A DNA stretch of 64,000 nucleotides from Agrocybe praecox (taxonomy: Eukaryota; Basidiomycota; Agaricomycetes; Agaricales; Agrocybaceae), in the NCBI GenBank assembly GCA_964017145.1, contig OZ024849.1:2976001-3040000 (forward strand). Reading direction: 5' to 3'. The notes beneath the pieces are model-generated. The model searched no databases, was not told the DNA's origin, and saw only the letters and a list, made by a program, of their open reading frames with translations. The position numbers and the translations under genes are program-made. This document shows positions 30,968 through 43,145 of this stretch, one piece after another; position 1 is the stretch's first letter, and each line of letters begins with the position of its first letter.

Positions 30968-33900
30968 ATGGTCAACCAGAAACCTCTACCACCTCTGCCA
31001 ATGAGCTCATCATTGGCAGTGTTGTCGGCCGATTCGCGGAATCACAGAGCGCGTCTGCTGAAACATTTCTTAGCAGACATTCATGAACCGGGGATCGAGA
31101 CTAGACGAGATGGATGGGTTTACGTGTTTGAAGAGGTGCTGGATGAACTTGGCCACCAAATAAATTGCGAGGATTGGTTATCGTCTATAAGGAGAGGGAG
31201 GCAGTTAAAGCACGACCTAGAGGCTCGGTCAGAGATTACGACCAGGTCTTCATCCGCAGACGCAAGGAATGGCTTCGAATCAGAGAAGGAGAAATCGAGC
31301 CGGGAACATAGGGCCAGTACTAGTAATGGAAAGGAGAAGGAGGAAGTCGCGCAGGATTTCCCTTCCAATGATGAAGCTGCCGGCTCACCGTTCAAACGGC
31401 TGCAAACTCTAGTGTCTCGCCCTGCACTACTGGATGGACAACAGCGTGCTGCACATTTACTCCTATGTGTAGCTCCGCATGGAAGTCCAGTGCCCCTACC
31501 TCTGGAAGACGCTGGTTTCGACATCCTTCCGGCTAACATAGGATGCGCTTTTACATCTGGGAATTTCGTTTTACGCAGTAGTGAAGATGGTACCAATCAT
31601 ACAGTCTTGTATGGACTCGAAGGATTGGAAGGTGTGTAGTGCTCTTTCGTCGTGAATAACTTCGCCTCAACGCGTTACACCAGATAATACTCTCAATTCC
31701 AATCTGCGTTCAGTTGGAGGGACTTTCTCTTTCAAAGGTGTTAATTCGCCTATGCAGCATATGTTGCTATCTAAAGTGCTGCGGCTGGGCGTATACATCC
31801 AATTGTCTTTGATCTTGGAACAACACTTGCTAGCAGACAGCGGAGTCGAAATTAAATTTGTGCGGCCTAAACTCGCCACTCCATCTCCTTCGACGCCGAA
31901 TACACCCCCGCTCAGCAAGGAGGTACGGGGCAAGCCTCGTAACTCGCTGATACCGTCCAGCTTTACAAGTTTCTTGAAAAGAGGTCTCAGTTATCGCTCT
32001 CACACAATCAATCCTTTTGGAGGACGAGGAGGATCACTTGATTTGACTGTTTTACCTCCAGGATCCGAGTCACCATTGGAAGCAGCGGCGCGAAAATCAT
32101 TCGACGGACTTGGATCCAGGTTGAACAGGTTTTCATTTTTGGGAGAACGAAGGAACTCTTTACGCCTGTCTCGAATTTCCACAAAACGTCCTCAGTTTTT
32201 GTCAGAGCCTTTTGTTGTGGCTTTACGGCGCGTTGATGAATCAAGGGGTTTATTATCGACATCTCCGGGTGTTGCGCTGGCACCTCCAAGGTTACTCGTA
32301 GAGCTCGCGGACAAAGATAAACGAGCTTCTGCAAGTCATGCTATGGACGATCAGAAACCAAAACGAAGACTAAAAGGCGACGAACGCGTAGCTATTACGA
32401 GCCTTCTGGGTTGGGACGGAAAAGAGTCTGAAGGTCGAGGAATGTCCGGAATTCTGGGTTTTGTCCGACAACAGGAAATATCTGTACTATGTTCATTACA
32501 TGTGCCTTCCGACACGAGCAAATCATTATCCGCAACCCCCCAACCGACTCCTAGTGAAACGCCTGTCCAAGAAGGATCTTCCGCTTTTACGACCTCTACA
32601 ACTGCCACGACTTCCACAAGAGCCACAACTTTGACTTCATTTCATCTTCCAACATCAGGGCTAACTTCTTGCGGCAAACCTCATTGGTTAACTCATCAGT
32701 ATTATGTAAATAAAGCAGACGATGTACTTGGGGAATGGGTTCACTCCATCACGAAAAAGCGCAACTCAGCCTGCTTAAGACCTGGCTGCAAATTCACTCA
32801 AGGGGAACATGAATCCAGAGTTATCCACGACGGCATCAGAATTGTGTTTCGGGTGTTTGAACCAACATCCGAAGCACACCAAGCCGAGGAGCCAGAAAAA
32901 CAAGAACATGAAACTAACGAAGACATAGAAATGTGGACAAGTTGCGCTGTTTGTTCCGCCCGGAGTCGACGCAAAAAGATGGGAGACGGAACATAGTAAG
33001 AGAACCCCATTTTTCTCAATCTATTCCCAAAGTTCACCTTTTTTTCTTTCTAGTCTTATGTCATATGCGAAGTTTCTTGAACTTTTGGTGTATTCGCCGT
33101 CGCTTTGGATCGGGACGCCGCCTATATGCGAGCATACTTCCTCCTCAGATGCGGCAGGCTCCTTGCCTTCATCTCGGTTTAACGTCATCCGCCATTTTTC
33201 CACGACATCAGGAGAAATATCTGTGGCCATTTCAATTACTGGTGATATTTTTGAGCTTAGAATGCCTCGATTGCAACTCGCACGCAGCGTGGAACGAGCC
33301 AGTCCGCCTCTCAGCAGCTATGGGACCATGGATTCCGGTACTGACGTCGATCAGAAGAAGGTTCTTAGGAAAGAGATAAGGACGTGGTGGGAAGGGGTCT
33401 CTGATCACATTGACAAATTGGTGCGCAGCAGTTTTTGTTCATATCAATCAAGAAAGTAAATTTCTTCTTACATTTTGTGTGTGTACTTTTTCTAGGAAAA
33501 GGTTTTGAATGCGGAAGAATCTACTCTGCAGAAAGCATTACCCAGATTACCTTCGGTCGATGATGCATATGAAGTATATGATACCCCAAATGCGTCAGCC
33601 GTTCCCAGCACTTCAGAAGTATCGACTCCCGTGGACTACCCTTTGCCCCCTCTTCCACCTACTACACCACAGTCTCCGTCGAAAGACGCGTCCTATTTCA
33701 CAACGAAATCGACCACTAGTACGCATGCATCTAGGGTGCCAACACTACCTTCCAAAGATAACTCTGAAGAATTGTTGGCCACGTTGCGCCTGAACTTCCA
33801 AAAGATTGAACAGTCTCTTTACGCGCAATTAGCGAGAACCTCGGAGGGTCATCTGAATGATGTTCGAAGGTCATTCATTGCTACAGGAAAAGGCACACAA

Positions 33901-36220
33901 AAAAGACTCGTAGCGTGGCAAAAGAAACACTTGGGCCATTCTAAATCGAAAATAGTTGGAGATTTAGTAGCCGACGAACCAGAGTGGTGGGCGAAAGGAT
34001 GTCACGCGCTTCCAGGGGGGAATATTATTGTGAGAGAAGATGACATGGGGAGTATCATCGCTCACACGCTGAGGTATGTTTAGAGTCCTATACCTTCTTT
34101 CCTTCTTTTTTTGGAGACTTACGCACATTCAGTACCGCAGACTATCAGTTGGAGCTGGCCAATCTATCAATAGTCCGCTCTGCGAGCAATGTACAACCAC
34201 CCACCCCGACCACTGGATCCGACTCAGGCACTTCATCGTTTTTCTCAGTAGCAACTGGCTATAAGCTTTTCACCTCTTCCTCAAAACATCAACCTGATCC
34301 GGACCAGGAGGATGTCGTTTGGAATGAACCGGAGCATTACTCTGCTGTCATAACCAGAAAACCACACACGCGAGACCCAACATCGTTTTTATCTATTCGT
34401 GATGTTATGCGACAAAAAACGATACACGAACCGACGAATACAGCGCCATCCGGATCTCGATTCGCAAATTTGTCCAACGTCTCAGGAAGTCAACTCGCTG
34501 GTTTGAAACCGGGATCTACGAAAGCAAAAGCGGATGTAGCCTTGAGTTTGCAAGCTGCAGGTAGCCAGCTGGATGCTTCTCCTGTTGAAGATCCTGGAAC
34601 GCTTTCACTGCATGAATCGGAACATAGCTCTGCCGCTCCTAGTTCGTCGAAGCCAGCTTCTCTGAGATCCTTAGAGCTTAACACGAATACGAGCACAGGG
34701 ACTCCAACTGCCGCGCACAAGCCTTCTACGACTGGTATTTCGTCAAACAGTAACGAGAGTACATCCACGATTGTCAAGGAAGGTCTGGTAAATGGTAAAC
34801 CTATAGAGCTTCCTCCTCCTTTGCCGCCCAAAGACAGCCCATCTGACAAGAGGAAGACATCGACGTCGACGTCTATTGTTCCAGTTATTGCATCAGGAAA
34901 GAGCGACCTACCAGAACGACCTACAGTGACTACGTCTGGACTCACATCTACGATAGCTAATGGTATAAGCTCAGCTATGCGATTCGTCCTACGGGACGAG
35001 CATGCTTCTTCTTCCATCGATCAAGAAACCCATATTTCCCGTGCAAAACATGCCTTGTTGGCCGATATCAATACTTTCGACGATAGACCTCATATCAAGT
35101 ATGACTGGACCATCGGGAAGCGATTGAAATTCAGTTGTACTGTGTATTATGCCAAGCAGTTCGATATTCTGAGGAGGCGATGTGGCATCAGTGATACGTT
35201 TGTGCACAGTCTGTCGAAAAGTATGAACTGGGCGGCAGAGGGCGGGAAAAGCAAATCCAATTTCTGGAAGACGAGCGACGATCGGTATATCATCAAGACA
35301 CTGGTAAACGCATGGAACGTTGCTGATCTGTGAGATCTCTACTGCTTTCTTTGTATCCACATTTGTTTTAGTTAACTAATCCTATGCAACACAGACAAGT
35401 ACTGGTCGAGCTTGCTCCTTCATACTTCCGGTACATGGACTCGACTACTACTAGGGCAACTGCGTTGGCGAAACTACTTGGCTTTTACACTATTGAGATC
35501 AGGAATCTTGAGACTGGTGCTGTACAGACCAAAGTCGATCTCTTGGTCATGGAAAACCTGTTCTATGGTCAAAATATCAGCAAGACGTTCGATCTCAAAG
35601 GTATCCAAGGCAGGAAAGTTAAGAGCCACGGCGACACAACCAAAACACTTTTCGATGGTGAATGGATTGAAGGTGCGTCTTTTTTTCTTTGTGTTACGTG
35701 TTTAATGCGTTTACGATAAATATGCATTCCAGGCCAGCAACGTACCTTGACGCTCGTTAGGCCATACTCGAAATCTGTCCTCCGAGAGGCAATACGGAGT
35801 GACGCCGAATACTTATCCAAGAGTAACATTATGGACTACTCGTATGTCACCTATTTTTCTTCATGTTTCACAGTAACTGAGTAGATCTGCGCAGTCTTCT
35901 TCTAGGAATTGACGAGGAAAAGAAGCAGATTGTCTGTGGGCTCGTTGATACCATTGGGAGTTACACTTTTGCCAAAACGCTAGAATACAAAGCGAAACAG
36001 GGCCTCCAATCTGGAAAAGAGGTCACGGTCATGCCCCCAACGGAATATCAAGATCGATTCGTCACAGCTCTGGAAGGCTATTTTGTGGCTTGTCCTGGTG
36101 AGTCTTTTGTCTGTTTATAACGAATCGTGAGTACCGAACCTTTGGATAGATAAATGGTCGAAGCCCCTGGACGAATCTAAAATCATTAATGACCCTAGTC
36201 TCCTCCCCAGCGTTCTCTGA
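30968..36220 (+). CDS. FAB1: 1-phosphatidylinositol-3-phosphate 5-kinase (Fab1/PIKfyve), form without FYVE domain
   Basis: Nine exons (30968-31631, 31684-32995, 33054-33420, 33496-34073, 34133-35329, 35395-35672, 35733-35841, 35895-36097, 36150-36220) close to 1592 residues. Start MVNQKPLPPLPMSSS. The N-terminal ~330 residues hold the remnant chaperonin-like region (AHLLLCVAPHGSPVPL, SVGGTFSFKGVNSPMQHM). The Cys-rich CCR region (~485-780) is well kept: SCGKPHWLTHQYYV, CLRPGCKF, SCAVCSARSRRKKM, YLMSYAKFLELLVYS. Residues ~1285-1590 are the PIPK catalytic domain: KHALLADINTFDD, TFDLKGIQGRK, SNIMDYSLLLGIDEEKKQ, VDTIGSYTFAKTLE. Fab1 converts PtdIns3P to PtdIns(3,5)P2 on endosome/vacuole membranes. 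No FYVE zinc finger is present at the N-terminus, so membrane recruitment must differ from PIKfyve. Acidic/Ser/Pro-rich linkers separate the domains. Confidence 0.95.
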
Positions 36221-38369
36221 TCATCTTGACATTTTATGTTGTTTTTTTATCCCATTAAGCTGTAGCTACTTAGCAATGTTATCTTGAACTTATCCATCTG
36301 TATATTATTTGACGATATCCACGCAATTTATGTATTTCAGAATCGCATCCCAACCCCCGTGAGCGGAGTTCAAAAATACTAACCAGGTGCAGATCTCATT
36401 CGCACTCGTGGGTTCAAACGTTCACCTCTGAACATCATTTCAAGAATACACTGTCACTGGAGGAACTGCAGCATTCACCACGTCAAGAGACCGACCTTGC
36501 ATACTGCCATGAGCTTTGTATATCTATGATTGCTACATGACAGCCTCGTGAGTCGTTCTTTGATGACCTCTCCGAACTTGACGTTGAGATATTTCTGAAG
36601 ACAGCAACTCTCAAGCACAGAAGAGTGCGGCAAAACATCTATTGTTCATTGAATGTGTTCAATTTAGATTCCATTCTATATGCGATACTCGCAGTTATGA
36701 TTTGGAGGCAAACTAGAGCAAACCACTTCGGCTATGTTATGCGCTCTGGATTTCAGCAATCCATTTTTAAAGCTCCAAATAACTGGATGGTTTTCGTTCC
36801 TTTTTGTCACATTTGGTTGGTTTCAACCCTATTTCGCGAATCTACTTCACAAGTCTGCCATTCTAATAATACCCTTATAGATGATAGACGGAAGACGAGC
36901 CAGGCCTACTTGCTATGTTTATACATAACCCACCCGTGACAAGGACAGGACAGGAAAAGAACCAAAAACAGAAACAGTTGGTTGCCATACATTCCTTCGT
37001 CCGGACCGTCCGAAAACTGAGTACTCAAGTGACCACTTGCTTGCTACATCTACATACAGGTACTGTAATGATTCTAAGCATTCTATGAGCGTTTATTACA
37101 GCCAGGATAATCCTAAATGGCATATATTTCTTCAACAGGCCGAAGTCACTTTACCGCAAGAGTAGTAATGATTCCCAGCATCTCATAAGTTTCCCTCAAG
37201 CCAAAGGAGCGTGCCGTAGTCAAGATAGTTATCAAACCGTTGGCCTGTCTCAACTTATTTATTGCTTACCTTCTTGTAGAACGTTGCTCCCATATGATTG
37301 AAGGTGTTTGCTTTTCTATACACACTCAGTGCGCCACTCTCGCAGGCTTTTGACTGATCGTTTCTGTGGCGTTGTGGGTTCGCAATCTATAAAGAATGGG
37401 CCTTTCTTCTTGTCTGTTTTCTCAGGGCCCACTTCGAATTCTCTCACTTGTAGCTTTGTTCAAACAGCCAGTGAAGTGAGGGCCAACCAAGAATAACAAC
37501 CAGTAAGTCACTGGGATAGTTTTAAGCTCAGCTTGCAATGCTTAAAGTATTTACCGCCATCTTTTTCTTTGTTCAGCGCACCTATGACATGTGAACCTCC
37601 TTCAGCTGGCTACTGAGCTCCAAATCGAGGCCTTACCTCTTTCTAATACAAAGTGCGGCAATGACTCATATTTACATGTTGCCGCGCCGCACTGACAACG
37701 TATTTATCTATACTTTAGGGGTGGACGCTTTTAAACGCGAAATAAGCATTGCAAACGGGTCTGCAAAAGTTGACACTACTATGTACAGTGACAGAGAAAT
37801 TATCCGCGAGTACCCAACCAGTACCATTAGTACAGACGTTCCCGAGCCAATCACTTTCCTTTCCACGCTCAAGGCAGTCGAAGAATGCAGCCAATTGGTG
37901 CCAATTCTCCACAGTACTTATTCGATCAGTGAGCCAATCCCAACAGATTTTGGCACTTCCACACCAGCTCGCATCAGCTGATTGCGGAATATCAGCGCCT
38001 CTTGCGGTATTTTTCACAATACGCGTCTCACGCAGCAGCATTAGAAGATCGGCTTACGACCCTCATTCTAATTCTAGCATTGCTGATATCACTCCTCTGC
38101 CATGCAACGATGGCTCTGGTAATTCCTTGCAATCGTTTCTTCACACTGCTATCATAACTCATCATCATCTGACAAGGATACCGGAGCTTAATTTCGTCTT
38201 GTTTGGCCTTCAACTTGTATCATTCCCTCGGATTTTACTGGCTCTTGAATATATAAGAGCTTTGTAGGAACCTAAAAGCACTTCAACCTGAACTCTAGCT
38301 AGTTCATAAAGTTCTGCCTACACTTCTTGAACCAATTTAACTCTTGTTTTATTATAATTATCTTCAACA
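36221..38369. other. 2.1-kb gap; nothing confident except the AOX promoter end
   Basis: The largest gap of the middle section. Overlapping frames at 36625-36939, 37661-37981 and 37749-38267 show no domains, and no set of exons closes. The last ~150 bp form the alcohol oxidase promoter. May hold an unrecognised fast-evolving gene or relic. Confidence 0.4.
38250..38257 (+). promoter_or_regulatory. TATA box of alcohol oxidase within a short inverted repeat
   Basis: TATATAAG at 113 bases before the ATG, enclosed by GCTCTT (38241-38246) and AAGAGC (38255-38260). Strong TATA boxes are expected for this highly expressed gene class. Confidence 0.5.
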
Positions 38370-41300
38370 ATGGGTCACCCTGATGAGGTCGATGTCATTG
38401 TAGCCGGCGGTGGACCAGCAGGTTCGTATACCAACTCTGCCAAATGCTTGTCATGGGCTTACTTTGTGACTTTAGGTTGTGTTGTTGCTGGACGTTTGGC
38501 GTATGCCGATCCGACTTTGAAAGTCATGCTTATTGAAGGTGCGTATACTCCTACCATGATGTTCAATGTGACGTTTTAAACCGTTCAACAGGGGGTGCAA
38601 ACAACCGTGACGATCCTTGGGTCTACCGGTAGGTCTGATTGAATACTGGATAGATATGCTTGTCGCGTGCTGACGGCAATTTTAGTCCTGGTATTTTCGT
38701 GAGGAACATGCAACGCGATGGAATGTAGGCCAATGAATCCTCCTATCCTATTTTCTTATCTGACGGAATCCACACAGTAACGACAAGGCGAAATTCTACG
38801 TGGACACTATGCAATCTTCTTATCTTCGTGGAAGACAATCCATTGTTCCGTAAGTCGTTATTGGTTGCAAGGCGGCAGACCATTTTAACCTAATGACTCT
38901 TTAGATGCGCAAATATTTTGGGTATGCCCGACGTTTTCTTACTATAATTTACTTCTGACCGGAACATTCTACTTCAAGGCGGTGGAAGCAGGTAAGCTCA
39001 CCCATCTCAATGCGTAGTGGTCCCATGCCATAGCCTAATCTCGTGTATTATTATAGCATCAACTTCCAAGTTAGTCTCTTATTCGTCATTCAATAGTCTA
39101 ACCTCAGACTTTCTCTCCGTTAATTTTAGATGTACACAAGGGTACGTTATCTAATGTGCCGCGAAACCTTATACCATCTAATTAGTTTTGAAAATAGGCC
39201 TCTGCCTCCGATTGGGGTTAGAAATAGGATTGCTTCTGAGATTTCTCATTGGCTGACTGTGCCTCAATTATTCATTTAGATGATTTCAAGACCGAAGGAT
39301 GGACTGCAAAGGGTAAGTCGCCCCTCTTATTAGAGGTGAAAACATTCTAAATATTATTCGTAGATCTCCTTCCCCTTATGAAGAGGGTAAATATTTGGGA
39401 GCTGAAGATGATCGTAATTTACTAACTGTTGCCGTAGTTGGAGAACTACCAGAAGCCCACCAACAACGACACGCACGGCTATGACGGACCCATCGCCATT
39501 AGTAATGGTGGAACTATCACTGCACTCGCCCAGGACTTCCTCAGGGCATCTGATGCTATCGGAATCCCCTTCAGCGGTAAGGTTTAATTTTTGACGAAGC
39601 AATGATAGCACTGACCGTATTCGTAGATGATCTCCAGGATCTCGACACCTCTCATGCCTCTGAAATCTGGGCAAAATATATCAACAGGCACACGGGAAGG
39701 CGTAGTGATGCTGCGACAGCATACGTGCACAGTGTCATGGATGTCCAATCCAACCTTTACCTGCGCACCAACGCTCGTGTCTCGCGAGTCATCTTCGAAG
39801 GAACCAAAGCTGTCGGTGTCGCCTATGTTCCTTCGAGGAACAGAGGCCACAAAGGACAGTTGTTGGAGACTATTGTTCGCGCGCGAAAGATGGTCGTGAT
39901 CAGCAGCGGAACCCTTGGAACTCCTCAGATTCTCGAGCGATCAGGAGTCGGAAGCAAGGACTTGATGGAGAAGATGGGCTTGGACTGTGTCAGCGATCTT
40001 CCTGGAGTCGGGTAAGACATTTTCCTGATGATTGTGGGCGCGCTACTGATTCACTCGCGTGTGTGTTCAGAGAGGAATACCAGGACCATTACACGACGCT
40101 ATCTATCTTCCGTGTCTCCGAAGAAAGTCAGACCTTGGATGAGTTCCTTCGTGGCAATAAGGAAGTCCAAAGAGAAGTAAATATATTTCTTATCCTTTTG
40201 AAAAGCGACTTACGGGCATTTAGTTGTTCCAAGAGTGGGAGGTCAGCCCCGAGAAAGCAAGGCTTTCTTCTAATGCCATCGACGCTGGATTCAAGGTGTT
40301 TAGCTTACAATTCTCGATCGAAAAAGTTAGCTAATAATTTCTGGGCTCAGATTCGACCAACCGAAGCAGAACTCAAGGAGATGGGTCCCGAATTCAATGC
40401 TCTCTGGGACAAATACTTCAAGGATAAGCCAGACAAACCAGTCATGTATGTGTCCTGTTTGACATGTCAGCATCTTCCGAGACTAACAGGTGTTTTAGGT
40501 TTGGTTCCATCGTTTCGGCTGGTGAGTAATTTTCTGAAAGACTTGGTTGCCTATTATTGCTCAATTTCTCGTATAGCCTACGCGGACCACGCCCTCCTTC
40601 CTCCTGGCAAATACATAACTATGTGAGTAAGCCGACCCAAGTCTGCATCCCTTCTCTAAATATTTTGAATCATACAGGTTCCAATACCTTGTAAGAATTA
40701 GTCCTTTAGCTAGTCATTATGTTGCTCATGGCATACCGTAGGAGTACCCAGCCAGTCGTGGCAAGGTTTGTAACTACATATTTCCGTTACCCAGTCTATT
40801 CTCTGACCGACCGCACTTTTTCAGATCCACATTAGCTCACCCGATCCATACAAAGACCCAACCTTCGACAGTGGCTTCATGAACAACAAGGCCGACTTTG
40901 CGCCCATCCGCTGGAGCTACAAGAAGACCCGAGAAATCGCCAGGAGAATGGACTCCTACCGTGGAGAACTCACCTCTCACCACCCTCACTTCCACCCCGC
41001 ATCTCCTGCTGCTTGCCAGGACATTGACATCAAGACCGCAAAGCAAATTCTCCCCAACGGCTTCACAGTCGGCATCCACATGGGTACCTGGCACCGGTAT
41101 GTATATTGCTCACTTATGTCATCGCCTCTCAAGCTCAATGGATTAAAGCCCTGGTGAGCCTTACAACGCCGACAAGGTCCATGAAGACATCGTATACAGT
41201 GAGGAAGACGACAAGGCCATTGATGACTGGATTGCTGGTCAGTCGTGTTGTCTTTGACATCAATATTCGTTTCTTACTTAGCGATATACAGACCACGTCG

Positions 41301-41649
41301 AGACCACCTGGCACAGTCTCGGAACATGCGCTATGAAACCCAGAGAGGAAGGTGGTGTGGTCGACGGCCGCCTCAACGTCTTTGGCACTCAGAACCTCAA
41401 GTGTGTTGACTTGAGTATTTGCCCGGTACGTGACGTTTTTTCTTTGAGGTATGATCTGAGAGATTCTGACTTGGGAAATTATGACAGGATAACTTGGGCA
41501 CCAACACTTACTCTTCTGCTTTGTTGGTCGGTGAGAAGGGTGCAAGCCTCGTCGCTGAAGATCTGGGCATCAAACTCAGGCTGCCTCATGCCCCCGTCCC
41601 TCACGCACCCATCCCGAAAGGAGTTCCCGCCACCCAACAGCTCCGCTGA
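38370..41649 (+). CDS. Alcohol oxidase, GMC oxidoreductase (CAZy AA3_3 type)
   Basis: Twenty-five exons close without phase error to 650 residues, the usual size of fungal alcohol oxidases. Start [18 protein letters not shown] (FAD-binding GxGxxG), [26 protein letters not shown], then CANILGGGSSINFQMYTR, typical of AOX. Later: [20 protein letters not shown], the GMC signature region; [11 protein letters not shown] with the catalytic His; and [19 protein letters not shown] with the second active-site residue (Asn), near the end. The enzyme oxidises short primary alcohols such as methanol to aldehydes with release of hydrogen peroxide; in wood- and litter-decay fungi this feeds peroxide-dependent lignin attack. 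The C-terminus is ATQQLR, not a classical PTS1. Six exons between 38905 and 39216 are only 12-19 nt. Splice borders were set by phase and family match. Confidence 0.95.
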
Positions 41650-41975
41650 ATGGTTTTCGTGAACGTATTTAAGCGATCAAGTTGCGGGTAATTTCCCATG
41701 AAGGCTGTTATTTCATATCTAAACGTAAGCCTGGGCTCCCAATATCTATGTAAATCAAATGTACGACGATTTGTAAATATACAATCGCTTTTCCTACCGT
41801 GTTCAAAGTGCGCAAAGCATGATTCTGGCATAAATTTTAAAAATCTAAAATGTTTGCCTTATTATTGTTGGCGTTTTGATCTCTGTTTATGGAATTTCTA
41901 TATGTAGACCGTGGACGCCATTCTGCTCCTTGGCTCATCACTCCCATTTTGTATATTCACATTTTTGTCTGAACC

Positions 41976-42997
41976 ATGTCTACATCTACCACCCGCCCAA
42001 TTGTGTTTATGGATGTCAACATTGGCGAAACTCCAGCCGGCAGGTTGAAGATGGAGCTTTTCAGTGATATTGTACCGAAGTGCGTATGGATTTTCGCGAG
42101 AGATTGAAGTATCTGACGCCAGGTATCTCATAGAACTGCTGAAAACTTCAGGCAACTGTGTACAGGAGAATACCGGTATACGAAAGTCTTTCTCGCTGAG
42201 GAAGGAAGAGGACTGATTGCCTCCAAGTGTAAACTCGAGACCGCAAGGATACAAAGGAGCGACTTTTCATCGGTAAATGACCACCAAATTTTGTACTTGC
42301 TGGACGAGTTTATGACTGAATTACTTCTGCAGAGTGTAGGCACCTGTCTGTTAAACGGTTAAAACGACAACTTATCTATGGATTCCAGTGTGCCAAATTT
42401 CATGTGCCAAGGTGGATATTCATTTTGTTCCTTTTCGCTCGTTCGACACTTCATTTCTATCCTTCAGGCGGCGACTTTTTGAAAGGTGATGGAACAGGCT
42501 CATTTTCAATCTACGGAGACAAATTCCCGGTATCAGAACTCCCTCTCTTCGACCAACGACTTGACTGACGCGTGTGCTGATCCGATAGGATGAGAATTTT
42601 CAGGAGAAGCATACAGTTCCAGGGCTTTTATCGATGGTGAGGAGCTTAATCTTCATTGGGTGGCTACTAATTACGAGAAAAAATCCTGCTGTAGGCTAAC
42701 TCAGGACCTAACACCAACGGATGCCAGGTAAGTTCATTCAGCTCGCTTGCTCTATGTGAAATAACGGCTCTCTGTGTCAGTTCTTCATCACAACAGCGAA
42801 GTGCGACTTTTTGGATGGAAAGCATGTGGTATTCGGAAAGGTTATCGATGGAATGTTGACGCTGAGGAAAATTGAGAATGTGGCTACTGGTCCTAATAAC
42901 AGACCAAAGCTGGTTGTGAAGATCACTGGTACGTGTTTGGCCCTTCTCATCGAGTAACACCTTTTGATAGTTACCCTTAGAATGTGGTGAAATGTAA
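41976..42997 (+). CDS. Peptidyl-prolyl cis-trans isomerase, cyclophilin H type
   Basis: Nine exons (41976-42079, 42134-42175, 42228-42272, 42389-42411, 42468-42529, 42589-42636, 42695-42727, 42781-42928, 42981-42997) close to 173 residues. Cyclophilin core complete: [52 protein letters not shown] (active-site Arg in FHR, Gln in QGG), [45 protein letters not shown]. The [12 protein letters not shown] insert and length point to cyclophilin H (PPIH), a U4/U6.U5 tri-snRNP associated isomerase, rather than cyclophilin A, so a splicing role is inferred. Convergent with the F-box-type gene downstream (148 bp between stops). Confidence 0.95.
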
Positions 42998-43145
42998 TGT
43001 ATCCCTCCAAATGTACACCTGAAAGTATCCAATAGAACTTGATCATGTCAGCTCGAGAACAGCGTATTCGGCCATTGAAAACATTCAATTTTACAATCAA
43101 AGCTATGGACTACTATCAACACGTCCTGCGTGGTTCTTCGACACA

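Noticed and set aside
36405..36420. GGGTTCAAACG, tRNA-like on the plus strand
   Set aside because: No acceptor or D-arm can be drawn around it.
37661..38267. Overlapping plus-strand frames of 106 and 172 codons
   Set aside because: No recognisable motif, two frames open over the same DNA, and no exon chain reaching a stop in phase with flanking sequence.
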